IMG/VR virus record: IMGVR_UViG_3300045241_000115
Span: 1 to 64,000 of that record
DNA from: a virus
Reading direction: 5' to 3' (one strand)
DNA length: 64,000 nucleotides
The position numbers were made by a program, and so were the translations under genes. Position 1 is the first letter of the stretch; each line of letters begins with the position of its first letter. Below, piece by piece: positions 7,978 through 15,195 of the stretch. The notes beneath the pieces are model-generated. The model saw only the letters and a list, made by a program, of their open reading frames with translations, did not search any database and was not told the origin of the DNA.

Positions 7978-8259
7978 TTAATCTCCCGGCGTGACTCGGA
8001 AAGGGCCTGCCCGACCGCTGTGGGCCGATACGGTCCGTAGGTAGTCGTAGGTGATGCCGTGGATATGTCGCACTCGTGCCGACCTCTCGACCTGTTCCCA
8101 ATGCACCTGGGGGATCGATGAGCGACGCCGCCATGCCACCACTGTCTGGTACTGGACACCGCAGTCATCGGCGAGAACCCGCATTGCGGGCCACATCCGA
8201 ATGATGTCCGCGAAACTCAGTATGGCGAGGGCAGTGCCTTGCCGTGACCCGGATGCCAT
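7978..8259 (-). CDS. Cro-like repressor, 93 aa
   Basis: From ATG 8259 the product contains SFADIIRMWPAMRVLADDCG, VQYQTVVAWRRRSSIPQVHW, the pattern of short alphaproteobacterial phage Cro/CI-type helix-turn-helix proteins (IxxWP..xxLAxDxGV..xxVxxWRRRxxIP). It is divergent from the CI gene and first in the leftward early operon. An upstream start at 8316 would collide with the CI start, so 8259 is preferred. The likely -10 lies only about ten bases upstream, so the message may be nearly leaderless. Confidence 0.75.
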   Translation of the reverse strand: MASGSRQGTALAILSFADIIRMWPAMRVLADDCGVQYQTVVAWRRRSSIPQVHWEQVERSARVRHIHGITYDYLRTVSAHSGRAGPFRVTPGD

Positions 8260-8269
8260 CAGACTGCCA

Positions 8270-8298
8270 TTATTGTGCCAGGCGCAAAATTCTGACAA
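8270..8298 (-). promoter_or_regulatory. Leftward promoter and operator between CI and Cro genes
   Basis: On the minus strand TTGTCA (8298-8293) is followed after 17 nt by CAATAA (8275-8270), a plausible sigma-70 promoter for the Cro operon. It overlaps the imperfect palindrome TTGTGCC A GGCGCAA at 8273-8287, which shares its form with three operators at 9071-9117. A second small inverted repeat, AGACA-N5-TGTCT, at 8307-8321 covers the CI start codon. Confidence 0.55.
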
Positions 8299-8315
8299 GG
8301 GGGTACAGACAGTCA

Positions 8316-8978
8316 ATGTCTGAAATCAAGACCCTCCCCCGGCCGGAGGATCGTCGCCTGATCGGCGGTCGATTGCGAAAGGCGCGCGAGGACGCCGGTT
8401 TCAAGACCGTGCGCGAGTTCGTCCTGCGCAGCGGGCTCAAATACGACACCTATTATCAGCACGAGACCGGGCGTCGTCCGCTGACGGTCGGCGCCGCGAC
8501 GCTTTATGCCAGGCTGCTGCAGGTCTCTCCCGCATGGATTTTGACAGGAGACACTTCCCACCGCCCAGGGTTGTGTCGTATCGTTGGGGAAGTCGGTAAC
8601 AACGGCACGGTTGTGCTGTTCGACACAGAGGGAGGCATCGATCCCGCGGTGGTCCCAAATGCGGACGAACACCTGGATATCCTGCGGGTCACCGACGACA
8701 GTGGAAAGCCGTTTACCGGCCTAAACGACTTGGTCTATTTCCGCCCTCTGCTCGGCTACAACAAGCTCGAATGCCACGGCGTCGATTGCGTCGTCCGGCT
8801 GGCGGACGGGCGCGTGCTGATCCGTCAGGTGATTGCCCAGGGCGGGAACCTCGCGACCCTGCTCGCCTACAACGGGAAACCGGAACTCAACGTCGAGATC
8901 GCCGCCGCATCGCCTGTGGAAATCGTGCGCAAGAGGCGGTCGTTGGGTCCCGTCGAGCAGCAGCTCGTCGCCGCCTGA
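8316..8978 (+). CDS. CI-like repressor, HTH plus S24-like C-terminal domain
   Basis: From ATG 8316, residues about 13-75 form an XRE helix-turn-helix (LIGGRLRKAREDAGFKTVRE, LRSGLKYDTYYQHETGRRPL, TVGAATLYARLLQVSPAWIL). The C-terminal half (LNDLVYFRPLLGYNKLECHG, VDCVVRLADGRVLIRQVI) resembles the S24/LexA-like fold, but I see no obvious nucleophile Ser near a GDSM motif. RecA-stimulated self-cleavage is therefore doubtful. It is divergent from the Cro-like gene and followed by a terminator. It would repress both early promoters through the 15-bp operators. Confidence 0.82.
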   Translation: MSEIKTLPRPEDRRLIGGRLRKAREDAGFKTVREFVLRSGLKYDTYYQHETGRRPLTVGAATLYARLLQVSPAWILTGDTSHRPGLCRIVGEVGNNGTVVLFDTEGGIDPAVVPNADEHLDILRVTDDSGKPFTGLNDLVYFRPLLGYNKLECHGVDCVVRLADGRVLIRQVIAQGGNLATLLAYNGKPELNVEIAAASPVEIVRKRRSLGPVEQQLVAA

Positions 8979-9008
8979 TCTTCGTCTGATCTGATCCGAT
9001 AATTCAGC

Positions 9009-9036
9009 CGCCCTGGCGTTCACGCCGGGGCGTTTT
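9009..9036 (+). terminator. Rho-independent terminator after the CI gene
   Basis: CGCCCTGGC (9009-9017) pairs with GCCGGGGCG (9024-9032) over nine positions with one T-G wobble and a six-base loop, followed by TTTT (9033-9036). It lies 31 bp after the CI stop and before the next rightward promoter. Confidence 0.75.
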
Positions 9037-9057
9037 GCTGTGCGTCCTGCCGCGCGC

Positions 9058-9086
9058 TTGACAGGCCATTTTGCGCGTCGCACAAT
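9058..9086 (+). promoter_or_regulatory. Rightward promoter for the Gp157-ERF-ParB operon
   Basis: TTGACA (9058-9063), a perfect -35 box, is followed after 17 nt by CACAAT (9081-9086), four of six matches to the -10 consensus. The operators at 9071-9117 cover the spacer, the -10 box and the start site, so a bound repressor would block it. Confidence 0.7.
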
Positions 9087-9117
9087 TTGCACGCCACACA
9101 ATTTGTGCGTGGTGCAA
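9071..9117 (+). promoter_or_regulatory. Three tandem 15-bp repressor operators
   Basis: Three imperfect palindromes lie end to end with one-base gaps: TTGCGCG T CGCACAA (9071-9085), TTGCACG C CACACAA (9087-9101) and TTGTGCG T GGTGCAA (9103-9117). The period is 16 bp. Each has the form TTGYRCG-N-S(R/Y)YRCAA, and the single site between the CI and Cro genes (8273-8287) has the same form. Binding by CI or Cro is inferred. Confidence 0.75.
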
Positions 9118-9134
9118 ACAGAAAGGACGCAACA

Positions 9135-9677
9135 ATGCCCAAACACACTGCCGCCGTGCCCATTCAACCACCCTCGCGGTTCGCCGTGCAGCGCGCCCTG
9201 GCCGTGCTGCGTGGCGTCCGCGAGGCCCTGATCGCCGACGATCCCTCCATCGCCGACGACCCCAGGCTGATGACAGATATGCTCGATGGCGAGGGTGGCA
9301 ATGCTCTCGACATCATCGCCGACGACGTGCGCGCCGCCATCGAGGCCGAGGCGTTGGCCGACATCGCGCGCAAGCGGGCCGCCGAGCTGTACGAACGGGC
9401 CAACCGGCTGGACCGGCGCTGCGACACGTTGAAGCGCGGCGTCCGCGACGTGCTGCTCGAACTCGGCCTCCCCAGGCTGGAACGCGACGACTTCACCGCC
9501 TCGGTCAACAAAGGCTACCGCCACGTCATCGTCACCGGCCCCTACCCCGATGAATACGCGCGCATCACCCGCGAACCCAAGAAGAAGGAGATGAAGGAGG
9601 CGCTCGACGCCGGCAAGGATCTGCCCTTCGCCTCGCTGTCCAACCCGGAACCCGGCCTGACGGTGAGGACAAGCTGA
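9135..9677 (+). CDS. Siphovirus Gp157 family protein, 180 aa
   Basis: A helical coiled-coil N-terminal half (ALADIARKRAAELYERANRL, DRRCDTLKRGVRDVLLELGL) is followed by LERDDFTASVNKGYRHVIVT and DEYARITREPKKKEMKEALD, the typical C-terminal signature of Gp157 proteins. The family is found in early phage operons and next to recombination genes, though its biochemical role is unsettled. The ATG at 9135 has AGAAAGGA upstream, part of a leader shared with other genes in this genome. Its stop overlaps the ERF start as TGATG. Confidence 0.85.
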   Translation: MPKHTAAVPIQPPSRFAVQRALAVLRGVREALIADDPSIADDPRLMTDMLDGEGGNALDIIADDVRAAIEAEALADIARKRAAELYERANRLDRRCDTLKRGVRDVLLELGLPRLERDDFTASVNKGYRHVIVTGPYPDEYARITREPKKKEMKEALDAGKDLPFASLSNPEPGLTVRTS

Positions 9678-10990
9678 TGAGCGAGCAAGCCACAGTCACC
9701 AAGACCCGGGCGAAGGCAAATCGGGTCGCCGGCACCGGAACCCTGGTCAAGACCAACGGCAACGGCCACCCCCCGGCGCCGATCGATCTGCCCGAGGACT
9801 TCCTGCTCCGCATCGCGCGCGACACGACGATAGACGCCGACAAGCTGCGCGCGGTCGCGGACGTCTATGTCACCATGCAGGAGAAACAGCGCGCATGGGT
9901 CCGCGAGGACGACAAGGAACGCGCCCGGGTCGCCTACTTCGCCGCCAAACCCGCGATGCAGGCCGAGTTGCCGGTACTCGAGAAAACCACGCCAAACCAG
10001 GAGGGAAAGGGCAAGTACCTCGACTACGGCGAGTTGTGGGAGACGTGCTGCCCGATCTGGACCAAGCACGGTTTCACGGTCGCCTTCGACATCGTGCCGA
10101 CCGATAACGGACTGATCCGCGTCAAGCTGATCCTTGATCATACAGCGGGCCATCGCGAGACCTTTCTGGCGCCCGACACGCCACCCGACACGGCTGGGCC
10201 AAAAGGCACACCCAACAAAACGGTCCCGCAGGGCAATCAAGCGACGATCACCTTCGTCCAGCGCGGTCTGCTGACGCGGGCTCTCGGCATCGGCATGAAA
10301 CGGGAAGAGGACGACGGCAACAGCGGCGCGACCGGCGATCATCGCGCAGCGCCGCATACAACAAGGACCGAGCGCCGGTACGCCGACGACCGCCCGCCGG
10401 TCAATTGGGTCGATAGCACCGTCGAGCTGCTCGACGCCGCGAAGACCCTGGAAGCCTGGGAGACGCGGATCATCCAGGCGTTGCGTAACCCGCCGTCCGT
10501 CACCGAGGTCGAGGACCTCAAAAGCCGGCTGCGCGCGGCGGTCAACGGCATCCACGACCGCGCGGTGCGCAATCGCATCGCCGATGCGTTCCGTGCGGCC
10601 TCGGGCAGTCTCGCGCCGTCAGCAGAGTCCAAACCCCGAAGCGCGGAAGGCGAAGACGCCGACCGGGCCGAGGCGGCGGAAGCACAAGCGGCCCTCGAAG
10701 CGCGAATGCGTTCGTCGGCGGAAGCCCTGCGGCAGTCGCGCGAAGCCAGGGCGGCATCGGGCGCGCCGGAATGGACCGCGCCACTCAGTGACGACGAGCA
10801 ATGGGCGGAGAACCAGATCAGCGATCTCTCTCTGGTCAGCGACATGAACACGTTCCTGGTGATGGCGAACGCCGCCGAGACTCAGAAGAAAATGAAGACG
10901 TTCTCCACCACCAACCGACCGCTCTACGAACGCGTGAAGGCCGCATACGAGGCTGCCCAGACGCGGATCAGCCGGGAGGCCGCGCGATGA
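9677..10990 (+). CDS. ERF family single-strand annealing recombinase
   Basis: After a basic N-terminal tail, residues about 50-200 carry the ERF core: ARVAYFAAKPAMQAELPVLE, GKGKYLDYGELWETCCPIW, KHGFTVAFDIVPTDNGLIRV, TITFVQRGLLTRALGIG. ERF proteins anneal complementary single strands and promote recombination and circularisation of phage DNA. The C-terminal half is Ala/Glu/Arg-rich, contains LSDDEQWAENQISDLSLVSD, and probably mediates partner contacts. Gp157 upstream and a ParB-like gene downstream make a usual recombination module. Confidence 0.85.
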   Translation: MSEQATVTKTRAKANRVAGTGTLVKTNGNGHPPAPIDLPEDFLLRIARDTTIDADKLRAVADVYVTMQEKQRAWVREDDKERARVAYFAAKPAMQAELPVLEKTTPNQEGKGKYLDYGELWETCCPIWTKHGFTVAFDIVPTDNGLIRVKLILDHTAGHRETFLAPDTPPDTAGPKGTPNKTVPQGNQATITFVQRGLLTRALGIGMKREEDDGNSGATGDHRAAPHTTRTERRYADDRPPVNWVDSTVELLDAAKTLEAWETRIIQALRNPPSVTEVEDLKSRLRAAVNGIHDRAVRNRIADAFRAASGSLAPSAESKPRSAEGEDADRAEAAEAQAALEARMRSSAEALRQSREARAASGAPEWTAPLSDDEQWAENQISDLSLVSDMNTFLVMANAAETQKKMKTFSTTNRPLYERVKAAYEAAQTRISREAAR

Positions 10991-11319
10991 CCGAACTTGT
11001 CGACCGGCAGTTCATGCTGTCGGCGATCCTCGCGCGCGATCCCGACGCGACAAGACTCCATCTGCGCCATCTGCAGGTGTTGGAACACGTCTGCTCCGGC
11101 AACGGCGTGCTGACATCGGCAGTGATTGCCGCCGAGCTTGACATCAGCCCGGCGCAAACGTCGCGGCTGCTCGCCAAGCTGGAGAGCCACGAAATGATCA
11201 CGCGCTCCGATCCACGTTATCGCCCGATGACGTGGGGGCCGACGGTGCGCGGCCGCGCGCTGATCATACGCCTGCGCACCTACGTCTCTGCGTGCCTGTC
11301 AACCGACCAAGCCGCCTAA
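10987..11319 (+). CDS. MarR-like winged-helix protein, 110 aa
   Basis: Starting at ATG 10987, which overlaps the ERF stop (ATGA), the product has LRHLQVLEHVCSGNGVLTSA, VIAAELDISPAQTSRLLAKL and ESHEMITRSDPRYRPM, a winged helix-turn-helix with recognition helix and wing as in MarR proteins. It is likely a small DNA-binding regulator of this operon. No ligand pocket can be inferred. Confidence 0.65.
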   Translation: MTELVDRQFMLSAILARDPDATRLHLRHLQVLEHVCSGNGVLTSAVIAAELDISPAQTSRLLAKLESHEMITRSDPRYRPMTWGPTVRGRALIIRLRTYVSACLSTDQAA

Positions 11320-11335
11320 ACAGAAAGGAACAACC

Positions 11336-12934
11336 ATGAACACGCTGAGTATCGCGCTTGAGAACCTGCGCCCCGATCCCGCCAACGCCCGTCATGTCTG
11401 CGACAACGACGTTTCCAGCCTCGCCGCCTCCATCGACCGCGTCGGCCTGTTGCAGCCCATCGTGGTGCGGCCCGACGGCGACTCCTGGCTCGTCGTCGCC
11501 GGCAACCGTCGCGTACAAGCCTGTCGTACGCTTGGTCGTACGCACATCGACGCCGTGGAATTCGCCGTGGACGAGGACCATGAGGCCGTCGCGGCGTCGG
11601 CTGCGGAAAACATGGTGCGCATGCCCATGCACCCCGTTGACACGTGGCGTGCGATGACCGCGCTGATCGATGGGGGCTACTCCCGCGAGGGTGCCGCCGA
11701 CGCGCTCGGCGTCTCCCACGTCATGGCCCGTCGCCTCGATCATCTGGGCCGCATGGCGCCGCAGCTCGTGGACGCCATCGCCACCCAGGCGGAACTGCCC
11801 CAGGCGTCGATCATGCGCACCATCGCGCTGGCCCCGACCCCGGTGCAGCAAAAGGCCCTGGCGGCCGCGAGCCGGGGCGGCAAGGTCGATTGGTGGCGCG
11901 TCGCCCAGGGCTGCGAGACCACCCGCATTCCGATGACGCGGGCGATCTTCGACACCGAGGCCGCCAGCGTCACCTTCGACGAGGACCTGTTCGCCCAGCC
12001 GGACGATGACGAGCGGTTCACCACGACCGACATCGCAGGCTTCCTCAAGGCGCAATGCGACGCGCTGGACGCCAAGGCTACGGCGTCCAAGGGGCGCATG
12101 ACCGCCTATGTCTGGTCGCGCCCCCTGCGCCTGCGCGACCGCATGCCGAAGGGATGGGCGGCGACTTACGACGACCCGCCGAAGCGGTGGAAGAAGGACG
12201 ATCCGCGTCATCTGTTCGCCAGCGTGATCGGCGAGGGCTACGAGATCGGCGCGGTCGAGTACGTCGTGGCCGCCCCCAAGGTGGACCGCCCGGCTGCTGC
12301 GGCAACGGTCGGGACCGAGACGGTGCGCGAGCGGTCGCCGATCAGCAAGATGACGATAAACCGCCTCGCGATGATGAAGCGCGAGGCCGTCGTGGAGCGT
12401 CTGCCTCTGATCGCGGCGAACGCCAACCCCTCGGACATGCTGCGCGCGCTGTTGCTCGTGCTGACCTTCGAGAATGTCAGCCTGTGGGACAGCGACCGCC
12501 GCTACGGCACCTCGCCCTATCGCGACCTCGCCCGCCATCTGGTCGATCACGAGGGAAAGCCTGTCGATCTGTCCGAGGCGCAGCTTTGCGTCCTAGCCGC
12601 CGATGCGATCGGACGCGTGGTGAAGTTCGAGGGCGCCGACATCGCCAACTCGTCCGGCCCCCAGGCCGAATGGCTGGCGGCGATGGTGGGGGCCGAGATG
12701 CCACGCTGCGACAGCGAGGAAATCCTGAAAGGGCTGACCAAGGACGCGCTGATCGAACTGGCCCGCCAGCACGGCATATCCGAGCAGGGCAAGACCGTCG
12801 AGATCAGGGGGAGGCTGATCGGACATTTGCCCGACTGGCGGCCCGCTGACTTCGGCGCCAAGGGCCCGTCCGGCTACCACTTCGAGCGGGAGCAGGCCGA
12901 CGACGAGTCCGACGATGCGGAGGAGGCTGCGTGA
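11336..12934 (+). CDS. ParB-like protein with SAP-like C-terminal motif, 532 aa
   Basis: The N-terminus is a ParB/Spo0J domain (ALENLRPDPANARHV, IDRVGLLQPIVVR, VVAGNRRVQACRTLG as the GxxR box, SAAENMVRMPMHPVDTW) followed by a helix-turn-helix (YSREGAADALGVSHVMARRL). The middle of about 250 residues is unique. Near residues 465-510, GLTKDALIELARQHGISEQG followed by RGRLIGHLPDW resembles a SAP DNA-binding motif. Long ParB-like proteins are common in early operons of alphaproteobacterial phages and need not partition DNA; no ParA or parS is visible. It has the shared AACAGAAAGGAACAACC leader. Confidence 0.82.
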   Translation: MNTLSIALENLRPDPANARHVCDNDVSSLAASIDRVGLLQPIVVRPDGDSWLVVAGNRRVQACRTLGRTHIDAVEFAVDEDHEAVAASAAENMVRMPMHPVDTWRAMTALIDGGYSREGAADALGVSHVMARRLDHLGRMAPQLVDAIATQAELPQASIMRTIALAPTPVQQKALAAASRGGKVDWWRVAQGCETTRIPMTRAIFDTEAASVTFDEDLFAQPDDDERFTTTDIAGFLKAQCDALDAKATASKGRMTAYVWSRPLRLRDRMPKGWAATYDDPPKRWKKDDPRHLFASVIGEGYEIGAVEYVVAAPKVDRPAAAATVGTETVRERSPISKMTINRLAMMKREAVVERLPLIAANANPSDMLRALLLVLTFENVSLWDSDRRYGTSPYRDLARHLVDHEGKPVDLSEAQLCVLAADAIGRVVKFEGADIANSSGPQAEWLAAMVGAEMPRCDSEEILKGLTKDALIELARQHGISEQGKTVEIRGRLIGHLPDWRPADFGAKGPSGYHFEREQADDESDDAEEAA

Positions 12935-13128
12935 TGGGCGAGGCAGTCGAGGACATATTGGACGGACTCGCATGCGAGGTTTGCGGAGTGTGGTTCGATG
13001 ACGTGCTGGACGGGGGCGAGCCGCCCGGTCACCCGCGACGATGCGAACAATGCGAACCGACCCGGCCACAAAGCCGGGAGCGCAATCGCAAGGAACGACG
13101 ACGCCGGCTGGCGGCGAGGCCGACATGA
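12934..13128 (+). CDS. Small CxxC-CxxC protein, 64 aa
   Basis: ATG 12934 overlaps the ParB stop; a GTG three bases upstream is also possible. The sequence has CEVCGVWFDDVL and, about 20 residues on, RRCEQCEP, two CxxC pairs suggesting a zinc knuckle, then a very basic tail (RERNRKERRRRLAARP). The function is unknown. A nucleic-acid-binding adaptor is plausible. Confidence 0.6.
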   Translation: MGEAVEDILDGLACEVCGVWFDDVLDGGEPPGHPRRCEQCEPTRPQSRERNRKERRRRLAARPT

Positions 13129-13316
13129 GCGGCATCGGCAGGGTGCCGGCGTGGTGGCTCACGCTGACGGGCATCTCGGCGAGCGCCGCGCTCGAACTGC
13201 TGCGCGCGGTCGAGCGCCGCGGCGTCTCCAAGAACGACCGCCGGGAGGTCGAGCGCATCTGGCACGCGTTGCGCATTGATCAGGCCATCGAGAAGACCTT
13301 GGGAGGAGCGCCATGA
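13125..13316 (+). CDS. Hypothetical protein, 63 aa
   Basis: Starts at ATG 13125, overlapping the previous stop by ATGA, and ends overlapping the next start. It is small and helical (ISASAALELLRAVERRGV, SKNDRREVERIWHAL) and no family is recognised. Tight coupling on both sides supports it as real. Confidence 0.6.
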   Translation: MSGIGRVPAWWLTLTGISASAALELLRAVERRGVSKNDRREVERIWHALRIDQAIEKTLGGAP

Positions 13317-13531
13317 GTCAAACTGAACTGGTGCCGATCGACCTGCCGGAGATGATCGGCGAAGTGCGGCGCGAACTGAACTACCGCCAGCGCGCCTATC
13401 CGCAGTGGGTGTCCGAAGGGAAACTCAACTCACGGATGGCGGCTCGTCAGATCGACCGGATGGAAGCGGTCCTGAACCTTCTGATTGATCTGAATGGACC
13501 ATCGCGTCCGCAGGCGCGGCGGGCGGCGTAA
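13313..13531 (+). CDS. Hypothetical phage protein, 72 aa
   Basis: The pattern LPEMIGEVRRELNYRQRAYP, QWVSEGKLNSRMAARQIDRM occurs in many short early phage proteins of unknown function, with a helical hairpin and a conserved YPxWV. It is coupled to the previous gene by ATGA. Its last 107 bp overlap the 3' end of a convergent gene on the other strand. Confidence 0.65.
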   Translation: MSQTELVPIDLPEMIGEVRRELNYRQRAYPQWVSEGKLNSRMAARQIDRMEAVLNLLIDLNGPSRPQARRAA

Positions 13532-13895
13532 GCAGTGGGCGTCGGGGGAATGCCGTCAGCCATCTGGCGAGTTCCCCCGACAGCCTGTTCAACTGCCCGG
13601 CCGGCACCGGGCGTCCTCGCACCTGCGACAGGCGCTCTGCCAACGTCAGCCAATTGGATAGATCCTCGAGCGAAAGGCCGGTCAGCATTGGCGTTTCGCG
13701 GGGCAATTCCCCTGGCGCCTCGATCTCTCCCAAGTCCTGGCCGCGCTCGGCTGCGACATAAGCGCGGATCGCCTGCCCGACCCATTCGGCAACCGTCGCG
13801 TCCTGCCGCCGCGCCGCCGCGAGCGCCGCCGCGCGGTCCGCTTCGTCCATGTCTCGGATCGTCCAATGCGACGCCACGGTATCCCCGTACGACAT
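13425..13895 (-). CDS. Ribbon-helix-helix-like protein, 156 aa
   Basis: The N-terminus (WTIRDMDEADRAAALAAARR, QDATVAEWVGQAIRAYV) matches the strand-helix-helix of Arc/CopG-like regulators with an aminoacyl pattern TIRxMxxxxRxAxxxAA...VxEWVxxAIR. The rest is a longer helical region (LTGLSLEDLSNWLTLAERLS). It is transcribed against its neighbours, and its start codon lies inside a perfect inverted repeat at 13887-13905, suggesting self-repression. The 3' end overlaps the convergent 72-aa gene. Confidence 0.6.
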   Translation of the reverse strand: MSYGDTVASHWTIRDMDEADRAAALAAARRQDATVAEWVGQAIRAYVAAERGQDLGEIEAPGELPRETPMLTGLSLEDLSNWLTLAERLSQVRGRPVPAGQLNRLSGELARWLTAFPRRPLLTPPAAPADAMVHSDQSEGSGPLPSGRSDEPPSVS

Positions 13896-13905
13896 TTTGT
13901 CGTAC
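13887..13905. promoter_or_regulatory. Perfect inverted repeat over the RHH gene start, probable operator
   Basis: GTACGAC (13887-13893), a five-base spacer, and GTCGTAC (13899-13905) form a perfect palindrome that includes the start codon of the leftward ribbon-helix-helix gene. Ribbon-helix-helix proteins usually bind such symmetric sites as dimers of dimers, so autoregulation is likely. Further GTCGTAC copies occur at 7302-7332 and 11528-11545 inside genes. Confidence 0.55.
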
Positions 13906-14014
13906 GCGCTCGTACAGATGTGCTACGCGTCGGGGCAAGTTACAAAAGCGACGGAACGTTCGCGCGGCTCAGGGCGGCTACCTCCCCAGGCTGACACGTC
14001 CAAGGAGTGTTGTC

Positions 14015-14380
14015 ATGAGCGGCCCGGTCTACCAGGGGCCGCTGACACGGTATGGCGATTTACCGGCGGCGAAGCTGTGGCAAGCATGGCTGCGCGCTCG
14101 GTACAAATCGCGCCGTCCTCCCGTGATCGGCGGCAAGGTCATCGCCCTGGCGCTCGCCTGTTATGGAGACTCGATGGCATGGCCGTTGACCGAGGATATC
14201 GCGGACTATTTCGGCTGTACGCAGACATCGGTGAACTCTCAGGTCGGTCTCAACGTGCGTCGCGGCCTGCTGAGTTGGCGGGGAGAGCCGCTGTACGTGA
14301 GCCGCCTGTGGTCGCCGGTCACGATCCGCTACCTCGAGCCGTCGTCGGAGGTTCGCAAAGAGAAGTTCGATGGGGTTTGA
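14015..14380 (+). CDS. Helix-turn-helix protein, 121 aa
   Basis: ATG 14015 follows AAGGAG by eight bases. The product contains VIALALACYGDSMAWPLTED followed by IADYFGCTQTSVNSQVGLNV, RRGLLSW, a winged helix-turn-helix in which a replication-type DNA contact is likely. Such proteins are common in phage accessory regions. The target is unknown. Confidence 0.65.
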   Translation: MSGPVYQGPLTRYGDLPAAKLWQAWLRARYKSRRPPVIGGKVIALALACYGDSMAWPLTEDIADYFGCTQTSVNSQVGLNVRRGLLSWRGEPLYVSRLWSPVTIRYLEPSSEVRKEKFDGV

Positions 14381-14412
14381 CATGAGCCGGGCGGCGGGAG
14401 TCGGATCGCCCC

Positions 14413-14637
14413 ATGCACATCATCCGGCTCCGCGATCCCGAGCGCCGCATGGCGCGCTATCACTGTCTCTGCCTGCAAGGGACGCTCTGGCGGCAGGGGG
14501 TCGCCGTCGTCCATGAGTGGGGCCGCATCGGCAGCCCGGGCACGGTCCGCAGCGAGGACCATGCCGACGAGGCGGCGGCCAGGAAGGCGGTCGCGCGATA
14601 TCTGCGCGTCAAGCGCCGGAAGGGCTACGGACCATAG
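14413..14637 (+). CDS. WGR-domain protein, 74 aa
   Basis: The whole protein is a single WGR domain: a beta-rich start (MHIIRLRDPERRMARYHCLC), then VVHEWGRIGSPGTVRSEDHA with the name-giving WGR, and the closing helix AARKAVARYLRVKRRKGYGP. WGR domains bind nucleic acids in PARP-type enzymes and in MolR-like proteins. Here it is free-standing in a phage early operon, so an accessory DNA-binding role is likely but not shown. Confidence 0.85.
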   Translation: MHIIRLRDPERRMARYHCLCLQGTLWRQGVAVVHEWGRIGSPGTVRSEDHADEAAARKAVARYLRVKRRKGYGP

Positions 14638-14683
14638 ACCCGGTTATCGATCCAACGGGGAGTTTCAAAGGGTTATGAGCGAG
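14637..14683 (+). repeat. Repeated leader, copy A
   Basis: GACCCGGTTATCGATCCA followed by GGAGTTTCAAAGGGTTATGA, running from the stop of the WGR gene to the start of the next small gene. Copies B (14881-14927) and C (15149-15195) are almost identical. The element contains the ribosome-binding site of the gene after it. Confidence 0.7.
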
Positions 14684-14875
14684 TATCCATGGGGATCGGG
14701 ACGCGCGAATGCACTCCGCTGGTGTGCGCTGGAAATATGTCGCAGGGAGCATCCCGCTAATCTTTGCGACGAGCCATGTGTTCGCTGCTGGCAGGGAGCG
14801 GAAGCACAGATGCTGGAGGCGCAGGAGGTTGCCCGGTCGATCCGGCGAGCGCTGATGCGCCGGAAGGCTCCATAA
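14675..14875 (+). CDS. Hypothetical Cys-rich small protein, 66 aa
   Basis: Starts at ATG 14675 in leader copy A. The sequence has CALEICRREHPANLCDEPCV followed by RCW, five Cys in about 25 residues, so a metal or disulfide fold is possible. The gene ends in AP and CCATAATTGCC, as do the next genes of the array. The family is not recognised. Confidence 0.5.
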   Translation: MSEYPWGSGRANALRWCALEICRREHPANLCDEPCVRCWQGAEAQMLEAQEVARSIRRALMRRKAP

Positions 14876-14880
14876 TTGCC

Positions 14881-14927
14881 GACCCGGTTATCGATCCATT
14901 GAGGAGTTTCAGGAGGTTATGAGTGAG
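14881..14927 (+). repeat. Repeated leader, copy B
   Basis: Same element as at 14637, with GACCCGGTTATCGATCCA and GGAGTTTCAGGAGGTTATGA, preceded by CCATAATTGCC. It supplies the ribosome-binding site for the gene at 14919. Confidence 0.7.
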
Positions 14928-15143
14928 CATCCCGAGCAGTATTTGGGCGACGGACTCTATGTGAGCTTCGACGGCTACCATGTGGTCCTGCGGGCACCGC
15001 GCGTGGGCGGTGATCACTTCGTTGCCCTGGAACCAGAGGTGATGATCGCGTTTCAAGCATACCTCACGGCTTTGGCTCGTAAGCATCCGGAACTGCAAAC
15101 GCGATGGAATATGATGCGTGAGGCTGACCGCAAGACACCATAA
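14919..15143 (+). CDS. Hypothetical phage protein, 74 aa
   Basis: Begins at ATG 14919 in leader copy B. The sequence YLGDGLYVSFDGYHVVLRAP followed by GGDHFVALEPEVMIAFQAYL is a recurrent small phage protein of beta-beta-alpha type with no known function. It is the middle cassette of the leader-linked gene array. Confidence 0.65.
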   Translation: MSEHPEQYLGDGLYVSFDGYHVVLRAPRVGGDHFVALEPEVMIAFQAYLTALARKHPELQTRWNMMREADRKTP

Positions 15144-15148
15144 TTGCC

Positions 15149-15195
15149 GACCCGGTTATCGTGCCAATGAGGAGTTTCAAAGGGTTATGAGAGAG
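15149..15195 (+). repeat. Repeated leader, copy C
   Basis: Third copy: GACCCGGTTATCGTGCCA followed by GGAGTTTCAAAGGGTTATGA, preceded by CCATAATTGCC. It has one inserted G in the ATCGA core compared with copies A and B. Confidence 0.7.

Noticed and set aside
11264-12550. 428-codon minus-strand frame opposite the 532-residue ParB-like gene
   Set aside because: Antisense shadow; the ParB domain and the leader support the plus-strand gene.
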